Source: Halioxenophilus aromaticivorans (GTDB lineage Bacteria > Pseudomonadota > Gammaproteobacteria > Pseudomonadales > Cellvibrionaceae). From it: a stretch of 64,000 nucleotides of DNA. Under the pieces are notes generated by a model that saw only the letters and a program-made list of their open reading frames with translations, did not search any database and was not told the origin of the DNA. The stretch is from NCBI RefSeq assembly GCF_042850945.1, contig NZ_AP031496.1, positions 4,712,001 to 4,776,000 on the forward strand, read 5' to 3'. The position numbers and the translations under genes are program-made. Positions 58,549-64,000 of the stretch are shown here, piece after piece (position 1 is the stretch's first letter; each line of letters begins with the position of its first letter).

Positions 58549-59147
58549 ACTGGTTTTTCAATCTGGTGTTTATTTTTTGCCGGTTGTGTTACTTGCTCTA
58601 ATACCTCAGCCAACTGGGCTAGAGGCACTACGGTCGCCTCTGGGCACGCCCCCAACGCGGCCAATGGCATGGCCGAGGCGTGGGCCTCAGCGGGGTATTG
58701 CACAAACGCCCGTCCGCCCTCACGCACAATTTTCTGCAATCCTTTTGCGCCATCATCATTAGCGCCGGTTAGCACTACACCAATTACCTTTTCTCGCAGG
58801 GCGTCCGCCGCACTGGAAAATAACACATCGATACTGGGACGCGACCCCCTAACCGGGTCATCTACGGAATAATTAAGATGCCCATCCGATTCAATTAATA
58901 GGTGATAGTTAGGTGCGGCACAGTATACAGTGCCTGCTAGCAAGGGTTCTTTGTCGTCAGCTTCTTTCACTTGAAGCGGGCAATTTTTTTGCAGCAGTTC
59001 AGCCAACATACTGGCATGGCCAGGCAGTAGGTGCACAACTATGACGATGGCCGATGGAAACGTCGCAGGCAACAAGGGTAGCCAGCGTTGTAACGCATCC
59101 AAGGCACCGGCAGAGGCTCCTACAACGACCACCTCATACTCTGCCAT
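58545..59147 (-). CDS. cheB: Stand-alone CheB methylesterase domain
   Basis: A 200-residue protein consisting only of the CheB catalytic domain, with no receiver. The active-site triad is visible as Ser12 in GASAGA, His39 in VVHLLPGHAS and Asp131 in TGANDDG. It would remove methyl groups from glutamates of a receptor-like protein. The ATG at 59147 lies inside the cheR gene (14-base overlap), and the 3' end overlaps the hybrid kinase by 4 bases. Without a receiver, its activity is not controlled in the normal CheA way; partners in the operon, or the coiled coil of the first kinase, are likely targets. Confidence 0.9.
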   Translation of the reverse strand: MAEYEVVVVGASAGALDALQRWLPLLPATFPSAIVIVVHLLPGHASMLAELLQKNCPLQVKEADDKEPLLAGTVYCAAPNYHLLIESDGHLNYSVDDPVRGSRPSIDVLFSSAADALREKVIGVVLTGANDDGAKGLQKIVREGGRAFVQYPAEAHASAMPLAALGACPEATVVPLAQLAEVLEQVTQPAKNKHQIEKPV

Positions 59148-60003
59148 GATCCACCACGCCGCCTTTTTGATACAGTTTTTGCGTCTGGTCCAGGCACACA
59201 AAGCGTTGATTTTGCGGTACTCTCTGCAAACTTTCTTTGCTACCCAGACCCAAAAACCCTCGGCGACATAGCGACTCTTCGAATAATGCTATGGCTCGGG
59301 CCTGCAATTCCACACCAAAATAAATCAATACATTACGACAGGAAATAAACTGCATTTCGGCGAAGCTGCCATCGGATACCAAATTGTGCTCTGAGAACAC
59401 GATTCGATCCAAAAGATCTCGATTCATTTTTGCTGCGTTGTAACCGGTGGTGTAGTAATCCGAGAGCGAATGCGTGCCCCCAGCGGCCAGATAGTTTTCG
59501 CTGAAGTTTTTGATTTGCTCAAAGGTATAAACGCCACGTTTGGCTTGCTTCAGCACATTGGCATTAATGTCTGTGGCGTAAACGGTGGAGCGAGACTCCA
59601 ACCCTTCTTCGCGCAATATAATGGCCAGTGAAATAGCCTCCTCTCCCGTGGCGCAGCCGGCCACCCACAAATTGATGGAGGGGTAGGTGCGCAGCTGAGG
59701 TACAACCAACTCGCGAAAGGCTTTAAAATAGTGCGGGTCCCGAAACAGATCACTCACCCGCACGGTGATAATGTCCAGCAGCGAATCAAACGGGGGGGTG
59801 TCATGCAAAATGGTGTGCTGCAGCTGCGAAAAGCTCGCACATCCACGTATTTCGCAGGCCCGAATCAACCGACGTTTTAACGATGCCCTGGAGTAACCAC
59901 TGAAATCATATTGATAGCGATGAAAAATGGTTTGAATTAGAAGATCCAACTCAAATTCAGAATCTTGCGCCCTTTGTTCTTCAAATGAGTTTTCGAAGTC
60001 CAT
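59134..60003 (-). CDS. cheR: CheR-type protein-glutamate methyltransferase
   Basis: A 289-residue methyltransferase. The ATG at 60003 overlaps the stop of the big kinase by one base (TAATG); an upstream in-frame GTG at 60018 is less likely. The N-terminal helical CheR domain (SGYSRASLKRRLIRACE) is followed by the SAM fold with TVRVSDLFRDPHYF, LWVAGCATGEEAISLAI (motif I), VYATDINANVL and FISCRNVLIYF. It would add methyl groups to receptor glutamates using SAM. Together with the CheB domain it gives a complete methylation cycle outside a classical che operon. Confidence 0.92.
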   Translation of the reverse strand: MDFENSFEEQRAQDSEFELDLLIQTIFHRYQYDFSGYSRASLKRRLIRACEIRGCASFSQLQHTILHDTPPFDSLLDIITVRVSDLFRDPHYFKAFRELVVPQLRTYPSINLWVAGCATGEEAISLAIILREEGLESRSTVYATDINANVLKQAKRGVYTFEQIKNFSENYLAAGGTHSLSDYYTTGYNAAKMNRDLLDRIVFSEHNLVSDGSFAEMQFISCRNVLIYFGVELQARAIALFEESLCRRGFLGLGSKESLQRVPQNQRFVCLDQTQKLYQKGGVVDHGRV

Positions 60004-63000
60004 TAGCTGGCTACCCACACGCGCAATATAGACAGCAATTGCTCAATATTAATTGGCTTAGCAAGATAATCACTGGCACCGGCTTCTATGCAACGAGCGC
60101 GGTCGTGCGCCATGGCCTTCGCTGTTAGCATAATTATGGGCAATTGCTGCCACTGGCTGCTCTTGCGAATTTCTTGGGTAGCGGTGATGCCGTCCATCTC
60201 GGGCATCATGATATCCATCAGGCACACGTCGAAGGGCTTGGCGGATTCTTGCTCGGCACGCGCCAAACTCTCCATGGCCTCAATGCCGTTGCGCGCTATT
60301 TCAATCTCCATGCCCTGCTGCTCTAGCACGCTCACCAAGGAATAGATATTACGAATATCGTCTTCCACCAGTAAAATTCTGCGGCCGTGCAAAACATTAA
60401 AATCGGCGTTGGGTTTGGCCTGCACTAGCCCCTGAGCAGGTGATGGTTCAATTTGGTTGAGAAATAAATTCACTTCATCCAGTAGGCGATCCGGTGATTT
60501 AACGTCTTTAACAATGATGGATTCGGTGTAGCGCCGCAGTATTTGCTCTTCTTTAGCAGGCAAGTCCTTGGCGGTGTACACAATCACCGGGGGAAACGAA
60601 TAAACCTCACCTTCGCTCAGGGTTTCCAGAATTTCAAAGCCAGAGCTATCGGGCAGCGACAGGTCCAGTACCATGCAGTCGAACACATGGTTTTGCAATG
60701 CGTCTAAACACTGGGACGCCGTGGTAGCCACGGTGGTTTCGACGTCCTCTTGGTTAAATAACTGCCGCAGGCGGAGCACCTGGGTTTCATCATCCTCTAC
60801 CAGTAACAGATGCTTAACCTTCTGCCGGCTGCGTTGCTCAACGTTATTGAGGATCCGGGCTACATCGCCGTCGGCCACGGGCTTAATAAGGTAGCTTGTG
60901 GCACCGAGGGCGTAGGCTTGGGTTTTATGATCATCCCCGGAAATAATATGCACTAAAATATCGCGGGTTCTCGGGTTACTTTTGAGCTGCTCCAATACAT
61001 TTAGCCCAGAGCCATCCGGCAGACCGATATCCAATAGAATAGCCGCCGGCAAATGCGCCAAAGCCATGGCCAAGGTTTGCTCGGCGGTTTTCGCCTGCAA
61101 CACAGTGAAGCCTAAATCCTGAGCTAGGCTCGCCAATATCGTGGCAAAGGTTTGGTCGTCCTCGGCTACCAGCACCAATCGGTTATTAAAACGGATAGTG
61201 CTGTGGGCAGACTCTTGCTCTACCAACGCCGGGAGAGAGAAAAAATTTTGCGCCAGTGGTGTGAAGCTGGGGGCTGGCGGTTGCAACTCACTGGGCAGGA
61301 GCTCAGGTTTGGTCTCGGGTTCGGCAACGGGCTCATCTAAGGGTAACGTAACGGTAAACACGCTGCCCTCACCCAAGGTACTGTTAACCTGCAAGCTGCC
61401 GCCCAGCAGCTCCACTAATTGCCTGGAGATCGATAAGCCAAGGCCGGTGCCACCGTATTTTCGGCTGATGGTGCTATCGGCTTGATGAAACGCCAAAAAT
61501 ACCTGTTGGGCCTGCTCTTCACTCATGCCAATACCGGTATCAGTCACCGCAAACTGGAGCTGGCCGTCTATCAAGGTAATATTTAGCTCCACCCTACCCT
61601 GGTCTGTGAACTTAATCGCATTGGACAATAAATTCTTCAGCACTTGATTGAGCCGTAGCTCATCACTGTAGAACATCTCTGGGCAGCTTGCATCGCAGTT
61701 CACACTAAATTGAATGGACTTCTGCGCCGCCTGCGGCTGGAATAAATCGTAGTTATCGTTCGCCAGACCAGAGAGGGATACATTTTCTTTGTGCAGTTCC
61801 ACATGGCCGGATTCAATCTTAGAAAGATCCAAAATGTCGTTAATCAGCTCTAAAAGATCGTTACCAGACGCATAGATCGTCTGCGAATGCTTGATTTGCT
61901 CTGCCGTTAAATTGCCACCGGCATTGTCGGCTAATAACTTGGATAGAATAAGCAACGAATTTAACGGTGTGCGTAACTCATGGGACATGTTGGCCAAAAA
62001 GTCCGATTTATAGCGATTGGCCAGATCGGCCTCTTGAGCCTTTGCCTCAGAAACGTACTGGGCTTGCTGCAGAGCATCGCGCTGGTTAGCCAAAAGATCG
62101 GCCTGTTCTTGTAGCTGTTGATTGGTTTGGGTGAGCTCTTCTTGTTGTTGTTCAAGCCTGGCTTGGGATTCCAGCAGTGATTGACTTTGCTCCTCTAAAC
62201 CTTCATTGGTAACCCGCAGCTCCTCGCTTTGGGTTTTTAGTTCTTCGCTCTGGGTTTGCAGCTCTTCACTTTGAATTTGCGTTTGCTCTAGCAGTTGGCG
62301 CTGCCGCTCAAGATACTGCGCCGACTGTACCGCCTCCGCCACGGTTGAACTGATATCCTTCAGCAGCTCTAATACCACCGGGGCCGGCTCTGCACTGAAA
62401 CCAATCTCAATAAACGCCAGAGTTTTCTTGCGCGAAATAAAGGGCATCATCACGATATGACTGGGTTGCGCCTCGCCGAGGCTTGAGCCAAACTTCAAAT
62501 AGCCTTGCGGTACCTCGGACATCAACCGCGTCTGTTGATCTTGCACCACCTGCCCCGCCAACCCCGCTCCGGGCTCAACTGTCATCGAAACGGAATTGAC
62601 ATCGGATATACCAAAGGTAGCGACCCGGCCCAGGCTCTGCTGAACCGCACTGCGGTGCCGCACATAGAAGGTACCGCAATCAGCATTCAAATAAGACGCC
62701 AACACCTCTAGTACCTTTTGGCCAATCTCTTGGGTTGTTAATTCACCGGACAGGGCTTGGCTTAACTCGATATGCGCATTTTGCTTATATTGATTGAGGC
62801 TACGGCTTTTAAACACTCGATTGAAAAATAGCGCCAGAACCGATGTGAGAATCAAACCACACAATGTACTGGCAAAGGCAACCGTTAGAGAGGTTTGATA
62901 AGCCTTGCCTTTTTGAGCCAAAGCCTGCTCGTACAGTAAATCATTTTTGCTTAGCAGTTGGTCGATGTCCGTGCGGATGGCATCCATAAGTAATTTGCCC

Positions 63001-63455
63001 GCATCGCTGTTAACGATGACTAAGGCCGCTTCCAGATCGTCACCGCGCCGCAACTGCACCGTTTCTCTGAGCTCATCTAACTTAGCCTTAATATTGACTG
63101 CCAACGTTCCAAGGGCATAGTCGCTGTCAATTAGCTCGTGTAAACGAGCTATATCCAACTGACTTTCGCTGGATGCGGTGTAATAGTGCTCTAGGTAATT
63201 TTCATCGGCGGTGAGCAAATACCCTCGCTGGCCGGATTCGGCGTTTTGCACAGAGCGCAGAATGGAATTTAACCGGGAGTTAACCTCGGTGATCTTGGCT
63301 ACCACCGCTGAATCTTTTTGCAACACTTCGATGTTAACGTAGGCCAAGTAGCCGGAGATCAAAAAGAACACAAAAATGATGGCAAAACCTGCCGATAGCA
63401 GCGCTTTACTGGACTGGCCAGCAGTGTTCTTGGATTGGAAAACTGAATGCAACAT
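60003..63455 (-). CDS. CHASE3-GAF hybrid histidine kinase with three receivers
   Basis: An 1150-residue membrane kinase heading the operon. The ATG at 63455 starts just before helix 1 (about 20-42); an in-frame extension to 63569 is rejected. A CHASE3 sensor (SVQNAESGQRGYLLTADENYLEHY) and helix 2 (about 190-212) are followed by a GAF domain (about 242-377), a long heptad coiled coil (repeats of SEELxTQ, about 390-475), HisKA with His492 in NMSHELRTPLN, an ATPase domain (NLLSNAIKF, TDTGIGM, GGTGLGLSI) and three receivers with phospho-Asp sites in ILLDIGLPDGSG, MVLDLSLPDSSG and CLMDIMMPEMDG. The coiled coil has glutamate pairs like those methylated in chemoreceptors, which would explain the cheR and cheB genes. 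No strong ribosome site is seen. Confidence 0.92.
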   Translation of the reverse strand: MLHSVFQSKNTAGQSSKALLSAGFAIIFVFFLISGYLAYVNIEVLQKDSAVVAKITEVNSRLNSILRSVQNAESGQRGYLLTADENYLEHYYTASSESQLDIARLHELIDSDYALGTLAVNIKAKLDELRETVQLRRGDDLEAALVIVNSDAGKLLMDAIRTDIDQLLSKNDLLYEQALAQKGKAYQTSLTVAFASTLCGLILTSVLALFFNRVFKSRSLNQYKQNAHIELSQALSGELTTQEIGQKVLEVLASYLNADCGTFYVRHRSAVQQSLGRVATFGISDVNSVSMTVEPGAGLAGQVVQDQQTRLMSEVPQGYLKFGSSLGEAQPSHIVMMPFISRKKTLAFIEIGFSAEPAPVVLELLKDISSTVAEAVQSAQYLERQRQLLEQTQIQSEELQTQSEELKTQSEELRVTNEGLEEQSQSLLESQARLEQQQEELTQTNQQLQEQADLLANQRDALQQAQYVSEAKAQEADLANRYKSDFLANMSHELRTPLNSLLILSKLLADNAGGNLTAEQIKHSQTIYASGNDLLELINDILDLSKIESGHVELHKENVSLSGLANDNYDLFQPQAAQKSIQFSVNCDASCPEMFYSDELRLNQVLKNLLSNAIKFTDQGRVELNITLIDGQLQFAVTDTGIGMSEEQAQQVFLAFHQADSTISRKYGGTGLGLSISRQLVELLGGSLQVNSTLGEGSVFTVTLPLDEPVAEPETKPELLPSELQPPAPSFTPLAQNFFSLPALVEQESAHSTIRFNNRLVLVAEDDQTFATILASLAQDLGFTVLQAKTAEQTLAMALAHLPAAILLDIGLPDGSGLNVLEQLKSNPRTRDILVHIISGDDHKTQAYALGATSYLIKPVADGDVARILNNVEQRSRQKVKHLLLVEDDETQVLRLRQLFNQEDVETTVATTASQCLDALQNHVFDCMVLDLSLPDSSGFEILETLSEGEVYSFPPVIVYTAKDLPAKEEQILRRYTESIIVKDVKSPDRLLDEVNLFLNQIEPSPAQGLVQAKPNADFNVLHGRRILLVEDDIRNIYSLVSVLEQQGMEIEIARNGIEAMESLARAEQESAKPFDVCLMDIMMPEMDGITATQEIRKSSQWQQLPIIMLTAKAMAHDRARCIEAGASDYLAKPINIEQLLSILRVWVAS

Positions 63456-63700
63456 AGAAATTGCGCCATTTCGAGCATGTTGGAAGGAAGACAAGCGAGG
63501 GTACGCAAACAGGTACGCCACAGCGGCGCCCGAAGTATAACGTAAACGGGCGCCACAGTGACAAACCAAAGAGACAGCCCGCCCACAACCCTCCCCCTTT
63601 CAACGGTACTATCCAACCCTACTATCCAACGGTACTAGCACTTTCTCTACTGCCGCCCACGAGTTAACCTTAGCACCTTTATTGAGTTAACCACTGACCT

Positions 63701-64000
63701 ATGTCCAACCTAAAAGATCCCAGAGTTTTGTTTGCGGCGGAGCGCACCCTGCTAGCCTGGAACCGCACCAGCCTGGCGTTTATTGCCTTTGGTTTTGTTA
63801 TTGAGCGATCTGGCTTGCTGGTAAAAATACTAGCCCCGGCTGAAACCTCTAACGGCCGGCTTATGGCCATATTTGCGGTGGGCTGTGCGTTTATATTATT
63901 GGGGGTTGGATGTGCCGTATTTTCCGCGTTGCAATACCGCAAAGTGGTGCTGTCGGCGCAGCCCGAAGAGATCCCTCCGGGCTATTCGCCACTGTGGGGC
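63701..64000 (+). CDS. DUF202 (YidH-like) inner-membrane protein, 3' end missing
   Basis: The first 100 codons of a gene that runs off the right edge. The sequence begins MSNLKDPRVLFAAERTLLAWNRTS, the signature of the DUF202/YidH family (AERTxLAWxRT), followed by a hydrophobic helix (LAFIAFGFVIERSG), a polar loop and a second helix (LMAIFAVGCAFILLGVGCAVF). DUF202 proteins are small inner-membrane proteins of unknown function. It is divergent from the CHASE3 kinase operon with about 245 bases between the starts; no clear promoter consensus was found there. Confidence 0.85.
   Translation, partial: MSNLKDPRVLFAAERTLLAWNRTSLAFIAFGFVIERSGLLVKILAPAETSNGRLMAIFAVGCAFILLGVGCAVFSALQYRKVVLSAQPEEIPPGYSPLWG

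Noticed and set aside
1..64000. tRNA, rRNA, CRISPR, insertion sequence or prophage
   Set aside because: I found no cloverleaf with conserved arms, no regularly spaced repeat-spacer array, no transposase or integrase, and no phage structural genes; this was by eye, so a tRNA scan would settle it.

Overview
The window looks like chromosomal DNA of a free-living, probably marine gammaproteobacterium. Outer-membrane TonB-dependent receptors, a secreted protein with a glycine-rich linker, several large hybrid histidine kinases, consensus-like Fur boxes, a Pho-box-like array and a fused CysNC sulfate-activation enzyme all fit a Cellvibrionaceae-like bacterium. The genus cannot be fixed from sequence reading alone. 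I saw no rRNA, tRNA, CRISPR array, insertion sequence or prophage.

Layout. 1-7.7 kb: a truncated membrane protein, a TonB-dependent receptor, a lipoprotein metallophosphatase with a Pho-box-like array upstream, and a secreted FG-GAP repeat protein. 7.7-17.3 kb: an eight-gene iron/redox cluster on the minus strand in two Fur-boxed transcription units (PepSY-like membrane protein, DUF2271, DUF4198, membrane-tethered flavodoxin reductase; then DUF4198, EF-hand lipoprotein, ApbE-DUF2271 fusion, TonB-dependent receptor). 17.4-26 kb: cation/proton antiporter, LpxR-type lipid A deacylase, cysK, selO, a chemoreceptor and a methyltransferase. 26-36 kb: a TPR lipoprotein with a TonB-like tail, a BarA-like hybrid kinase with a defective Hpt region, an orphan ParA-like ATPase, a secreted endonuclease I, an lldD-like dehydrogenase, a DUF21/CBS protein and a TonB-N-terminus-like protein. 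37-42.7 kb: a compact unit of DUF1592-type cytochrome, DUF1552, ankyrin and cytochrome c' proteins. 43-48.4 kb: TauE/SafE exporter, a cytochrome P460/DUF4405 pair, and a MetX-fold hydrolase/outer-membrane protein/AraC regulator set. 48.6-56.1 kb: HNH protein, YgiQ, ROK sugar kinase, TetR, and cysD-cysNC behind an unusual repeat array. 56.3-63.5 kb: an unknown secreted protein and a fully overlapping CHASE3 kinase-CheR-CheB-hybrid kinase operon. The window ends inside a DUF202 gene.

How it fits together. The most interesting system is the iron/redox cluster. ApbE attaches FMN to periplasmic proteins, and the separate DUF2271 protein carries an Asp-Gly-Val-Thr-Gly-Ala-Thr motif that resembles a flavinylation site. 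A flavodoxin-type reductase and a PepSY-like membrane protein could pass electrons to it, and Fur boxes plus the receptor tie it to iron. The model of NADPH-driven periplasmic reduction of an imported ferric complex is inference. The DUF1592/DUF1552/ankyrin/cytochrome c' unit is the second candidate for an undescribed system. Sulfur assimilation genes (cysK, cysD, cysNC, tauE-like) are spread through the window rather than clustered.
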